DNA from: Salinarimonas chemoclinalis | Lineage (GTDB): Bacteria; Pseudomonadota; Alphaproteobacteria; Rhizobiales; Beijerinckiaceae | Assembly: GCF_041514305.1 (NCBI RefSeq) | Contig: NZ_JBGMWH010000012.1 | Coordinates: 45,077 to 109,076, forward strand | Length of the DNA stretch: 64,000 bases | Reading direction: 5' to 3' | Shown here: in pieces, positions 8,335 to 18,806 of the stretch | Position numbering within the stretch: the first letter of the stretch is position 1 | How the letters are laid out: the number at the start of each line of letters is the position of its first letter | Program-made: the position numbers and the translations under genes | Notes under the pieces: model-generated | Seen by the model: only the letters and a program-made list of their open reading frames with translations | Told to the model about the DNA's origin: nothing | Database searches by the model: none

Positions 8335-8983
8335 CGAGGTAGCTCTCCCAGGCGTCGATCGACACGGACAGCGTCGGGTCCGCCCCCTCGCCCCACAATT
8401 CCCTCCCCGCGAACCGCACGGTGTAGAGGTGCTGCGGCGCCTCGCCCTTCCCGTGCGCGTTCGTATCCGGGAAGACGTGGGCGCCGTGATGGAGCACGAT
8501 CTCGCCGGTCTTGCCGCGGGCGTAGCGCGGCAGGCGGGTGTGGCCGACGGGGTTGATCACCCGCGTGCGCACACGGTCCCCGACGGCGAAGCGCGGCGGC
8601 GCCGCCGTCTCGCGGTCCGTCGGCCCGCCCCGCGCCAACGCCGCCGGCACGGCCTCCGCCGAGAGCACCCGCGCGAGACGGGCGCCCGGCCGCAGAGCGC
8701 GGCCGGCGGCGAGTTCGTCCGCCCCCACGAGCCCCGCCGCGACGACGAGGCGCTCGAGCCCCTTCGCCCAGATCTCGTAGTACGAAGCCGCGAGATATTC
8801 CGCCGGCGGCAGGCTCTCGCGGGCGTGGCGCGAGGCGTCGAGCGTCCAGGAGCCGGTCGCGCCCATGGCGAGCGTGACGCCGAAGGCGCGGCGCTCCCAC
8901 GGCGCGTGGAACAGCGGCTCGTCCGCCTCCCGCACCACGGGCCCGAAGCCGTGCATGCCGCCGAGATCCTGCGCCCCGTTCAT
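8324..8983 (-). CDS. nthB: Nitrile hydratase beta subunit
   Basis: A 219-residue non-metal subunit of the nitrile-hydrating enzyme (R-CN to R-CONH2). It opens with the family hallmark MNGAQDLGGMHGFGPV and carries RHARESLPPAEYLAASYYE, whose conserved arginine hydrogen-bonds the oxidised cysteines of the alpha subunit. It ends in an SH3-like domain (FAVGDRVRTRVINPVGHTRL, RGKTGEI). The ATG at 8983 overlaps the alpha stop codon (ATGA). It lies between the alpha and accessory genes. Confidence 0.95.
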   Translation of the reverse strand: MNGAQDLGGMHGFGPVVREADEPLFHAPWERRAFGVTLAMGATGSWTLDASRHARESLPPAEYLAASYYEIWAKGLERLVVAAGLVGADELAAGRALRPGARLARVLSAEAVPAALARGGPTDRETAAPPRFAVGDRVRTRVINPVGHTRLPRYARGKTGEIVLHHGAHVFPDTNAHGKGEAPQHLYTVRFAGRELWGEGADPTLSVSIDAWESYLDAA

Positions 8984-9636
8984 CGCGCGCCCTCCCCGCG
9001 CGCCGCGCCGGGCGCCCGCGCGAGCCCGGTGCCGATCATCGAATCGCGGGTGACGAGGTCGGAGAGGCCCTCCACGTCGAGGCCGTCGGTTCCCTCCGGG
9101 CGCATCGGCACCACGAGGTAGCGCACCTCGGCCGTCGAATCCCACACCCGGATCGCCGTCGTCTCGGGGAGCGTCACCCCGAACTCGGCGAGCACGCCGC
9201 GCGGGTCCATCACGGCGCGCGCGCGGTAGGGCGCGGACTTGTACCAGGTCGGCGGCAAGCCGAGCACCGGCCAGGGATAGCAGGAGCACAGGGTGCAGAC
9301 GACGAGATGATGTTCGTCGGGCGTGTTGAAGACCGCCACCATGTGCTCGCCCTGGCGCCCGACGAAGCCCATCGACGCGATCCCCGCCGTGGCGTCCGCC
9401 GCCAGCGCATCGCGGAACGCGGGATCGGTCCAGGCGCGGGCGACGACCCGCGCGCCGTTGCGCGGGCCGACCTCGGTCTCATAGGTGTCGATCAGCGCGT
9501 CGATCGCGGCGGGCTCGACGTAGCCCTTCTCGACGAGGATCGATTCCAGCGCCTTCACCCGCGCCTCGATCGGCTCCAGATGGCTGTGGCCGTGGCCGTG
9601 ATCATGTTCGTGGTCGTCGTGGTCGTGGTCGTGCAA
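8980..9636 (-). CDS. nthA: Nitrile hydratase alpha subunit, cobalt type, with His-rich N-terminus
   Basis: A 218-residue metal-binding catalytic subunit. The metal site is C114-T-L-C117-S-C119. Threonine in the second position marks the cobalt-type enzyme (iron-type enzymes have serine there). Two of these cysteines are normally oxidised to sulfinate and sulfenate. The first 19 residues, starting MHDHDHDDHEHDHGHGHSH, contain nine histidines and are not part of the usual alpha subunit core. They may bind or store metal. It is the first gene of the alpha-beta-accessory operon. No separate cobalt transporter gene is seen here. Confidence 0.95.
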   Translation of the reverse strand: MHDHDHDDHEHDHGHGHSHLEPIEARVKALESILVEKGYVEPAAIDALIDTYETEVGPRNGARVVARAWTDPAFRDALAADATAGIASMGFVGRQGEHMVAVFNTPDEHHLVVCTLCSCYPWPVLGLPPTWYKSAPYRARAVMDPRGVLAEFGVTLPETTAIRVWDSTAEVRYLVVPMRPEGTDGLDVEGLSDLVTRDSMIGTGLARAPGAARGEGAR

Positions 9637-9661
9637 GGCGTGATCTCCCCTCTCCGGCCCG

Positions 9662-10630
9662 TCAGGCGCCGCGCGCCTCGACCTCGGCGAGCGTCGGCGG
9701 GTTCGCTCCCGGCCGCTCGCAGGTGATGGACGCGGCGCGCACCGCGAAATCGAGCGCGTCGGCGACGTCGTCGGGCGCGAGCCTCTCGAGGCCGGCCCGG
9801 TCGAGCAGCCCGCGCGCGTCGAGCCGCGCCAGCAGGCCCGCGTGCAGCGTATCGCCCGCCCCCACCGTGTCCGCCACGGTCACCGACCGTCCCGCGACCG
9901 CGCGCATCGCCGTGCCCTGCGCGGTGCGCAGGAAGGCCCGCACCCCCGCCGCCCCGAGCGTCGCCACGACGAGCCGCGCGCCGCCGGCGAGCCGCGCCTC
10001 CGCCCAGGCGGCGAGCGCCGCCTCGTCGGCGGGGTCGATCCCGAACCCGTCCGCCAGATCCTCCCCGCTCGCCTTGACGATGTCGGCGACCGCGAGGAAG
10101 TCCGCGAGGCGGGCGCGCCAGGCGGCGAGGTCGGGCGTCACCATCGCCCGCAGGTTGGGGTCGAGGGAGACGACGCGCCGCTCGGCCTCCCGCCGCGCGA
10201 GCGCGAGATAGGCGGCGCCCGCCGGGTCGACCGCGAGCGAGAAGGAGCCGAAGGCGAGGGCGCGCACGCCCTCCGGCAGCGCCGCGGGCAGGTCCGCCCC
10301 CGTGATGCTCCGGTCGGCCGCGCCGTGGCCGTGGAAGGCGTAGGAGACGTCCCCGTTCGGGCGCGGGGCGACGACCCCGATCGTCGTCGGCGCGGGCAGC
10401 CGCGGGGCGAGCGAGAGGTCGACCCCGTCGCGGGCGAGCCGGCCTGCGAGCACCTCGCCGAAGCGGTCGGTCGAGAGCCCGCCGCAGAAGCCCGTCTCGC
10501 GCCCGAGCCGCGCCAGGGCTATCGCCACGTTGAAGGGCGAGCCGCCGGGCACCGCGCGGGCCGCGAGCGCGGTGCCGTCGTCGTCGCCGACGAAGAGATC
10601 GATCAGCGCCTCGCCGCAGACCAGGATCAT
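9662..10630 (-). CDS. PfkB-family sugar kinase (fructokinase-like)
   Basis: A 322-residue ribokinase-family carbohydrate kinase that transfers phosphate from ATP to a sugar. Signatures are the N-terminal ICGEALIDLF-like strand, the PGGSPFNVAIALARLG sugar-binding motif, and the C-terminal anion-hole/catalytic motif DTVGAGD with catalytic base D260. The opening sequence and PGGSPFN motif favour fructokinase over ribokinase. The substrate is not proven. It is not part of a visible sugar operon: nitrile hydratase lies 25 bases downstream and a HAD hydrolase upstream. Confidence 0.85.
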   Translation of the reverse strand: MILVCGEALIDLFVGDDDGTALAARAVPGGSPFNVAIALARLGRETGFCGGLSTDRFGEVLAGRLARDGVDLSLAPRLPAPTTIGVVAPRPNGDVSYAFHGHGAADRSITGADLPAALPEGVRALAFGSFSLAVDPAGAAYLALARREAERRVVSLDPNLRAMVTPDLAAWRARLADFLAVADIVKASGEDLADGFGIDPADEAALAAWAEARLAGGARLVVATLGAAGVRAFLRTAQGTAMRAVAGRSVTVADTVGAGDTLHAGLLARLDARGLLDRAGLERLAPDDVADALDFAVRAASITCERPGANPPTLAEVEARGA

Positions 10631-10715
10631 GCGCGTCTCCTCTCGCTCGGGAGCCTCGCCGACCTGTATGGCACCCGTTCGCCGGCCGCGGTAGCCCCGC
10701 GGCCCGGGTCCGCGC

Positions 10716-11318
10716 TCAGATCTCCACCCCCTCGGCCCGCAGGCCCGCCGCGAGGTCGAAACCGAGCGGGCAGTGCAGCGCGCGCATGCCCACCGCCCGC
10801 GCGCCCGCGACGTTCTTCTCGGAATCGTCGATGAACAGGCACCGCCCCGCCTCGAGGCGATAGCGCTCGAGCAGCGTGCGGTAGATCGCCGGGTCGGGCT
10901 TCACCAGCCGCTCGAGGGCGGAGACGACGACGCCCTCGAAACGGGTGAGGACGGGGAAGCGCTCGGTCGCCTCCGCCCACTTCTCCCGCGAGAAGTTGGT
11001 GATGGCGTAGATCGGCTCGCCACGGGCGAGGAGCCGCTCCAGCAGAGCGGTGTTGGGCGCGATGGCGCCGGGCACCATCTCCTGCCAGCGCGTGTCGAAG
11101 GCGCGGATCTCCGCCTCCCATTCGGGATGTTTCGCGCACAGCGCCGCCACGTGGTCGGCGTAGACCGCGCCGCGGTCCATCTCGAGGTTCCAGTCGCCGG
11201 TGCAGACGTTGGCGAGGAACCACTCCATCCGCTCGACGTCGTCGAACATCTTCTCGTAGAGAAAGCGCGGGTCCCAGCGGATGAGGACGTTGCCGACGTC
11301 GAAGACGAGGATGGTCAC
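10716..11318 (-). CDS. HAD-superfamily hydrolase (YihX-like)
   Basis: A 200-residue haloacid-dehalogenase-fold phosphatase. Motif I is VFDVGNVLIRWD with nucleophile D6. Motif II is the ITNFS segment, motif III is around VKPDPAIY, and motif IV is CLFIDDSEKNVAGARAVG. The DVGNV form of motif I is typical of small sugar-phosphate phosphatases such as YihX. Its substrate is unknown. It is divergent from mutA. Confidence 0.85.
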   Translation of the reverse strand: MTILVFDVGNVLIRWDPRFLYEKMFDDVERMEWFLANVCTGDWNLEMDRGAVYADHVAALCAKHPEWEAEIRAFDTRWQEMVPGAIAPNTALLERLLARGEPIYAITNFSREKWAEATERFPVLTRFEGVVVSALERLVKPDPAIYRTLLERYRLEAGRCLFIDDSEKNVAGARAVGMRALHCPLGFDLAAGLRAEGVEI

Positions 11319-11498
11319 GGGGGGTGCTCCGATCGAATGCTACCCGCGCCGCTTCGCACGGGCGCGTGACGATCGCAAGACGCGGGGGAGACGCGCGCGG
11401 GCGGCGCCCCGCCTCCATCCGCGACCGAACCAAAGTGGCGCTTCCGTCGGCCCCTTCTTTGGCGGTAGACCGGGGGGACGTCCCGCGGAGCGAACGCC

Positions 11499-13478
11499 AT
11501 GATCGACGACGACGCCCTCTCGGCCGATTTCCCGACGCCCTCGCGCGCGGACTGGCTCGCGCTGGTCGAGGGCGTGCTGAAGGGCGCCGACTTCGAGAAG
11601 CGGCTCGTCTCGCGCACCTGGGACGGGCTCGCGATCCAGCCGCTCTACGAGAAAGCGGACGTCGCCGCCCGCCCCGGCCGCGACGCCCACGGCCCCTGGC
11701 GCGTCGCCCAGCGCGTCGACGACCCGCGCCGCGAGACCGCGAACGCGCAAGCGCTGGAGGATCTCGAGGGCGGCGCCGACGCGCTGACGCTGGTCTTCCC
11801 GCAGGCGCCGGCCGCCCGCGGCTTCGGCCTCGCCGCGCAGACCGTCGACGACCTCGACGCCACGCTCGCCGGCGTCATGCTCGACCTCGTTCACGTCCGG
11901 CTCGACGCCGGCGGCGCCGGGCGGCAGGCGGCGGCGATGCTGATCGCGCTCGCCGAGCGCCGCGGCCACCCGCTCGCGGACCTCTCGATCGATCTCGCGC
12001 TCGACCCGATCGGCGCCGCCGCCGCGGCGGGCCGGATGTCGGCGCCGTGGGCGATCGTGGCGGAGCGCTCGGCGCAGACGCTCGCCGATCTCTCCGCGCG
12101 CGGGTTCACGGGTCGTACCTTCCTCGCCGACGCGCGCCCGGTCCACGAGGCGGGCGCGAGCGAGGCGCAGGAGCTCGCCTTCGTGCTCGCGTCCGGCATC
12201 GCCTATCTGCGCGCGCTCGAGGCCGGCGGGCACGGGCTCGACGCCGCGCGCGACGCGCTCTCCTTCCTGCTCGTCGCCGACGCCGACGAGTTCCTCGGCA
12301 TCGCCAAGGTGCGGGCGCTGCGCGCGCTCTGGGCGCGGATCGAGAAGGCCTCGGGCCTGACGCCCAAGCCCATCCGTCTCCACGCCGAGACCGCGTGGCG
12401 CATGACCACGCGGCGCGACCCGTGGGTGAACCTCCTGCGCGCCACGGTCGCGACCTTCTCGGCGGGCGTGGGCGGGGCGGATTCCCTCGTCGTGACGCCG
12501 TTCACGGCGGCGCTGGGGCTGCCCGACGCCTTCGCCCGGCGCGTGGCGCGCAACACGCAGCTCGTGCTCCTGCACGAATCGAACCTCTGGCGCGTCGCCG
12601 ACCCGGCCGCCGGCTCGGGCGCGCTCGAGGGGCTCACGGATGCGCTCTGCGAGAAGGCCTGGGCACTGTTCCAGGAGATCGAGGGCGAGGGCGGGATCGT
12701 GGAGAGCCTGCACGCGGGGGCCGTGCAGGACCGCATCCGCGAGACGCGCGCGGCGCGCGACGCCGCCATCGCCAGGCGCAGGGACGCCATCACCGGCGTC
12801 TCCGAGTTCCCCTTCCTCGACGAGAAGCCGGTCGCGGTGGCGATGGTTGCCGACGAGGCGCCGCACGCGCCGCCGCCCTCCGCCACCGATGCCGAGGCGA
12901 AGCCCGTCGCGGCCTTCGCCGACCTCGTCGCCGCGGCCGCGGAGGGCGCGAGCCTCGCGCGCCTCATGGCCGCGCCGGCCGGCGTCGAGCCCGTCACGCT
13001 CGGCCCCCTCCCCCGCCGCCGCGACGCCGAACCCTGGGAGCGCCTGCGCGACCGCTCGGACGCGCTCTTCGCCGCGCACGGCAAGCGCCCGGCCGTGTTC
13101 CTGGCCAATATCGGCCCCCTCGCCGCCTTCAACGCCCGCGCCGGCTTCGCGGCGAACGCCTTCGAGGCGGGCGGCATCGCGGCCCTGTCGAACGACGGCT
13201 TCCCCGATCATGGCGCCATGGCGGAGGCCTTCGCCGGGTCCGGCGCCGCCATCGCCTGCCTGTGCTCGTCGGACGCGCTCTACGAGGAACAGGCCGCCGA
13301 CGCCGCCCGCGCGATGAAGGCCGCGGGCTGCAGGCACCTTTACCTCGCCGGCCGCCCCGGCACGCGCGAGGCCCCCTGGCGCGAAGCGGGCATCGACGCC
13401 TTCGTCTTCATGGGCGTCGACCTGCTCGGCCTGCTCGAGGGCGCGCTGTCGCACGCCGAGGAGGCCACCCGTGCTTGA
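11499..13478 (+). CDS. mutA: Methylmalonyl-CoA mutase small (non-catalytic) subunit
   Basis: A 659-residue partner of the adenosylcobalamin-dependent MutB. It pairs with MutB to interconvert (R)-methylmalonyl-CoA and succinyl-CoA. It has the degenerate TIM-barrel (LHAETAWRMTTRRDPWVNLLRATVA region and RNTQLVLLHESNLWRVADPAAGSG) and a C-terminal B12-domain remnant (residues about 520-659). The remnant lacks the cobalt-ligating DxHxxG motif, as expected for the small subunit. It is followed not directly by mutB but by a 282-base gap carrying a palindromic element. No cobalamin riboswitch box is apparent in the 180 bases upstream. Confidence 0.95.
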   Translation: MIDDDALSADFPTPSRADWLALVEGVLKGADFEKRLVSRTWDGLAIQPLYEKADVAARPGRDAHGPWRVAQRVDDPRRETANAQALEDLEGGADALTLVFPQAPAARGFGLAAQTVDDLDATLAGVMLDLVHVRLDAGGAGRQAAAMLIALAERRGHPLADLSIDLALDPIGAAAAAGRMSAPWAIVAERSAQTLADLSARGFTGRTFLADARPVHEAGASEAQELAFVLASGIAYLRALEAGGHGLDAARDALSFLLVADADEFLGIAKVRALRALWARIEKASGLTPKPIRLHAETAWRMTTRRDPWVNLLRATVATFSAGVGGADSLVVTPFTAALGLPDAFARRVARNTQLVLLHESNLWRVADPAAGSGALEGLTDALCEKAWALFQEIEGEGGIVESLHAGAVQDRIRETRAARDAAIARRRDAITGVSEFPFLDEKPVAVAMVADEAPHAPPPSATDAEAKPVAAFADLVAAAAEGASLARLMAAPAGVEPVTLGPLPRRRDAEPWERLRDRSDALFAAHGKRPAVFLANIGPLAAFNARAGFAANAFEAGGIAALSNDGFPDHGAMAEAFAGSGAAIACLCSSDALYEEQAADAARAMKAAGCRHLYLAGRPGTREAPWREAGIDAFVFMGVDLLGLLEGALSHAEEATRA

Positions 13479-13530
13479 TCGGATCGGCGAGCACCCACAT
13501 GATCCATCGAGCCGAGCGAGCGCGCTCTCG

Positions 13531-13718
13531 CTGTCATCCCGGGCCGCGAAGCGGACCCGGGACCCAGAACACGAGAGGCCAGGGTCAGGACGCGCGAGAG
13601 CGCGTCCGTCCACCGGGAGCCGATGCAGGCGTTGGGTGGTCGCGCGCGCTTTCGCGCACGCTATGGCAGGCACCCGTGGTTCTGGGTCCCGGACCGCCTT
13701 CGGCGTCCGGGATGACAG
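13531..13718. repeat. Extragenic palindromic element between mutA and mutB
   Basis: Two 40-base arms (13531-13570 and 13679-13718) are inverted copies of each other. The outermost CTGTCATCCCGG pairs with CCGGGATGACAG, and GGGACCCAGAAC pairs with GTTCTGGGTCCC. Each arm is itself a hairpin (TCCCGGGCCGC-GAA-GCGGACCCGGGA in the left arm). The 108 bases between contain a further small hairpin. There is no open frame of interest. This looks like a REP/MITE-type non-coding repeat inserted in the mut operon. Confidence 0.8.
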
Positions 13719-13760
13719 GGATGGGGAGCCGCCGAGCAGCCGCCGCGTGGAGGTGAGACG

Positions 13761-15962
<2,202 letters not shown>

Positions 15963-16037
15963 CGGAGCGCGCACGGGGCACGCCCCCGGCGCCCCTCCGG
16001 CTCGCAGCGACCACCGCCCGCTCCCGCGAAGGCAGCC

Positions 16038-16484
16038 ATGACGATCCTCTACATCGACGCCGACGCCTGCCCCGTGAAGGACGAGGCCTACGCGGTGGCC
16101 GCGCGCTTCGGCGTGGCGGTGAAGGTGGTCTCGAACGCCTTCCTGCGCGTGCCGCCCGATGCCGCCATCGAGCGGGTGATCGTGCCGGGCGGGCTCGACG
16201 TCGCCGACGACTGGATCGCCGAGCGGGTCGCGCCGGGGGACGTCGTCGTCACCGCCGACGTGCCGCTGGCGGATCGCTGCGTGAAGGCCGGCGCCGTCGC
16301 GCTCGCGCCGACGGGCAAGGTCTTCGACGCGCAGTCGATCGGCATGGCGCGCGCCGTGCGCGACCTGATGAGCGACCTGCGCGAGGCGGGCGCCGTCACC
16401 GGCGGGCCCAAGCCCTTCTCGCCCAGGGACCGTTCCGCCTTCCGCGCGGCGCTCGACCGGGAGCTGCGGCGCGCGACGCGCTGA
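16038..16484 (+). CDS. YaiI/YqxD (UPF0178) family protein
   Basis: A 148-residue conserved cytosolic protein with a PIN/NYN-like nuclease fold. It starts MTILYIDADACPVKDEAY and has VVVTADVPLADRCVKAGA and a C-terminal GGPKPFSPRDRSAF motif, all diagnostic of UPF0178. The conserved acidic residues (D8, D10) could form a metal site, but no activity is established. Its stop codon abuts the convergent gene's stop. Confidence 0.92.
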   Translation: MTILYIDADACPVKDEAYAVAARFGVAVKVVSNAFLRVPPDAAIERVIVPGGLDVADDWIAERVAPGDVVVTADVPLADRCVKAGAVALAPTGKVFDAQSIGMARAVRDLMSDLREAGAVTGGPKPFSPRDRSAFRAALDRELRRATR

Positions 16485-17390
16485 TCACCCATCGCGCGGC
16501 GCCTCGCGAGCGAGCTTCGCCAGGCGGCGCGCGTCGGCGAGCGTCTGCGCCGCCTCGGCAACGAAGCGCTCGGGCAGCTCGACCACGAACGTGCAGCCCT
16601 CGGGGAAGCGCGCGGCGCGCATCAGCCGCTCGAGCGGCAGGTCGCCCCAGCCGAGCGGCAGGTGCAGGTCGCCGAGCCCGAAGTGCATCTTCTCGGCCTG
16701 GGTGTAGGCCCAGAACGTCTCCTCGGGCACGCCGAAAGAATCGTGCAGGTGCACGTGCGCGGCGACATCGGAGAGCGCCACCGCCTCCGCGAGGCCGTCG
16801 CCGCCCCGCGCGCCGGCGTGGAGGAAGCCGTGGCTGACGTCGAGGGTGGCGCGCACGTGCGGGTCGCCGACGGCGGCGATCTCGCGGGCGAGGCGCGCGG
16901 GGGAGGCCGTGTGCACGCCCGCGCCGAAGGGGAAGATGTTCTCCACGCAGATCACGAGATCGCGCGCCGCCGCCTCGACGCCGGCGCGGGAGAGCCACTC
17001 GCGCTGGCGGGCGTAGCGGCCCTCGAGGTCGGACACGTCTCCCGCGCAGAAGCCGGAATGCATGACCACCCGCCGCGCCCGGAGCCGCGCCGCGACGTCG
17101 AGGCTCGCGCGCAGGACGTCGAAATGCAGCGGCAGGTGCTCCGCGTCGTTGAGGAAGTTGAGCCCGATCGCGGCGTGGACGCTGTAGCCCGGCGCGCGCC
17201 CGGCGCAGGCCTCGACGAGGCGCGCGAGCGGCCCAGGCAGGATGCGCGCCCGCGCCATCACGTCGAGGGAGAGGAGCGGGATCTCCACGAGGTCGACGCC
17301 CAGCCGCTCCAGCCGGTCGAACTCCTGCCCCAGCGTCGCCCCATCCGGGCGCGCCACGTGCGCCGACATGCCCACAATGATGTCCGTCAT
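16485..17390 (-). CDS. Sugar phosphate isomerase/epimerase-like TIM barrel protein
   Basis: A 301-residue protein of the xylose-isomerase-like TIM barrel (AP endonuclease 2) superfamily. Visible are LVEIPLLSLDVM, a metal-binding strand VVMHSGFC, CVENIFPFG (glutamate ligand), RATLDVSHGFLHAG (aspartate and histidine ligands) and HVHLHDSFG. The terminal strand reads CTFVVELPERF. The fold and divalent metal site are clear. The substrate (a keto-sugar or polyol derivative) is not. The start at 17390 fits the family N-terminus MTDIIVGMSAHVARPDG. Confidence 0.8.
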   Translation of the reverse strand: MTDIIVGMSAHVARPDGATLGQEFDRLERLGVDLVEIPLLSLDVMARARILPGPLARLVEACAGRAPGYSVHAAIGLNFLNDAEHLPLHFDVLRASLDVAARLRARRVVMHSGFCAGDVSDLEGRYARQREWLSRAGVEAAARDLVICVENIFPFGAGVHTASPARLAREIAAVGDPHVRATLDVSHGFLHAGARGGDGLAEAVALSDVAAHVHLHDSFGVPEETFWAYTQAEKMHFGLGDLHLPLGWGDLPLERLMRAARFPEGCTFVVELPERFVAEAAQTLADARRLAKLAREAPRDG

Positions 17391-17517
17391 CGATCGCCTC
17401 CTCGCGCCGCCGCCCGCCCGCGCGGCGCGCAGAGACCACGCGGCGATGACGGCCTGATGAAGGCACGAGGCGGCGTTGCGGGCGCGGAAGGACGACCTCG
17501 AACGCTCCGCCGTCGCG

Positions 17518-18108
17518 TCACCCCTCCCCGACCACGCGCAGGCGCCGCGTCGGCTCCAGCGTGTCGTAGACGTCGGCGAGCCCCAGCTCCGCTCCGATCT
17601 CGGGGAGCGGGACGCGGGCGTCGAGGTCGTCGTACCGTTCCACGGTCCAGTCATCCGGCTCGACGCGACGCCAGAGCTTCGCCGCGACGGCATCCGGCTC
17701 GACGAGGAGAATGAGGCGGATCGACGCGATGCGCCGGTACTCGTCGAGCTTGTCCGTGAGATCGACGACGAGCGTCCCGGGCGAGGCGACCTCCACGACG
17801 AGGACGGGACGGATCGCCTCTCGCGCGCCGGAATCGGGCGGGCCGCAATCGACGACCACGTCCGGAAAGCGCACGTTGATCGGGCCGGTGCGAACGGCAG
17901 TATCGCTCGCCGTGGTGCGGCAGCCACCGCGCTTCGCCGCGGGCACGAGCGCCACCAGGATGTTGCTGGCGACCACGTCGTGGCTCTGCTTGGCACCGGC
18001 CATCATGCGCACCGGCACGCCGTCGGCGAGCTCCCAGCGCTCGCTGCGGCCGGCGATCCAGGCGAGGAACGCGTCGGCGGACATCGGTCCCGGCTCGGCG
18101 ACGGCCAT
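17518..18108 (-). CDS. Uma2-family (DUF820) putative restriction-endonuclease-fold protein
   Basis: A 196-residue protein of the PD-(D/E)XK-like Uma2 family. The nuclease-like core shows NVRFPDVVVDCG, PVLVVEVASPGT and DLTDKLDEYRRI. The N-terminus MSADAFLAWIAGRSERWELADGVPVRM is the usual Uma2 lead-in. The family is abundant in cyanobacteria and patchy elsewhere. Its biological role is not known, and no methylase or toxin partner lies alongside. Confidence 0.85.
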   Translation of the reverse strand: MAVAEPGPMSADAFLAWIAGRSERWELADGVPVRMMAGAKQSHDVVASNILVALVPAAKRGGCRTTASDTAVRTGPINVRFPDVVVDCGPPDSGAREAIRPVLVVEVASPGTLVVDLTDKLDEYRRIASIRLILLVEPDAVAAKLWRRVEPDDWTVERYDDLDARVPLPEIGAELGLADVYDTLEPTRRLRVVGEG

Positions 18109-18170
18109 CGGGCGCTCCTCCAGAGATCACGGCACGCGTGCACGATAGCACAGCCACGCCCGCGTCGTCC

Positions 18171-18632
18171 TCACCCCTTCGGCAGCATCTCCTTCACGAG
18201 CGCGCTCGCCTTCGCGAAGTCCATGCGGCCGGCATACTCGCCGCGGAGCTTGCCGATCACCTTGCCCATGTCCTTCATCGAGGTCGCACCGGTCTCGGCG
18301 ATGGCGGCCGCGATCGCCGCGCGGGTCTCCGCCTCGTCGAGCTGGCGGGGGAGGAAGTCCTGGATGATCTCCGCCTCCTCGCGCTCCTGGGCGGCGAGTT
18401 CCTCGCGCCCGTTCTCGGCGTAGACCTGCGCGCTCTCCTGGCGCTGCTTGATCATCTTCTGGAGGAGCGCGAGGATCTCCTCCTCCGTCGCCTCGCCGCG
18501 GTTCGCGCCGCGGGCCTCGATGTCCTTGTCCTTCACCGCCGCCTGGATCATGCGCACGGTGCCGAGCTTGCGCTTGTCGCCGGCCTTCATGGCGTCCTTG
18601 AGGTCCTGGGTGAAGCGCGCGCGCAAGCTCAT
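18171..18632 (-). CDS. yqeY: GatB/YqeY domain protein
   Basis: A 153-residue protein related to the tRNA-binding tail domain of GatB amidotransferase. The two-lobed YqeY pattern is visible: N-terminal four-helix part (LKDAMKAGDKRKLGTVRMI, IKQRQESAQVYAENGREELA, EAEIIQDFLPRQL) and C-terminal lobe (SMKDMGKVIGKLRGEYAGRMD). The start at 18632 matches the family. It is divergent from carA, a neighbourhood common in alphaproteobacteria. The biological role is poorly defined. Confidence 0.93.
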   Translation of the reverse strand: MSLRARFTQDLKDAMKAGDKRKLGTVRMIQAAVKDKDIEARGANRGEATEEEILALLQKMIKQRQESAQVYAENGREELAAQEREEAEIIQDFLPRQLDEAETRAAIAAAIAETGATSMKDMGKVIGKLRGEYAGRMDFAKASALVKEMLPKG

Positions 18633-18806
18633 CGTCGTTCTCCTGGGTGGCCCGTCGCCGGGATGCGATCGGGGTCGCGATTGACGGGGCGGGGCACCGT
18701 GCTTAAGTCGAGGCCTCAGTGACACGTCACCGGAAGCGTGCCGGATGCCGCGGGGCCGCCCGGTCGACCCCCGATCTCGGCCCCGTATCTACGAGAGAAC
18801 CCGCCG

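Noticed and set aside
11319..11498. Possible cobalamin riboswitch upstream of mutA
   Set aside because: No B12-box or matching conserved stem could be found in the 180-base divergent region, which is too short for a full aptamer.
17518..18108. Uma2-like nuclease as part of a defence island
   Set aside because: There is no methyltransferase, helicase, toxin-antitoxin or other defence gene beside it; neighbours are ordinary conserved genes.
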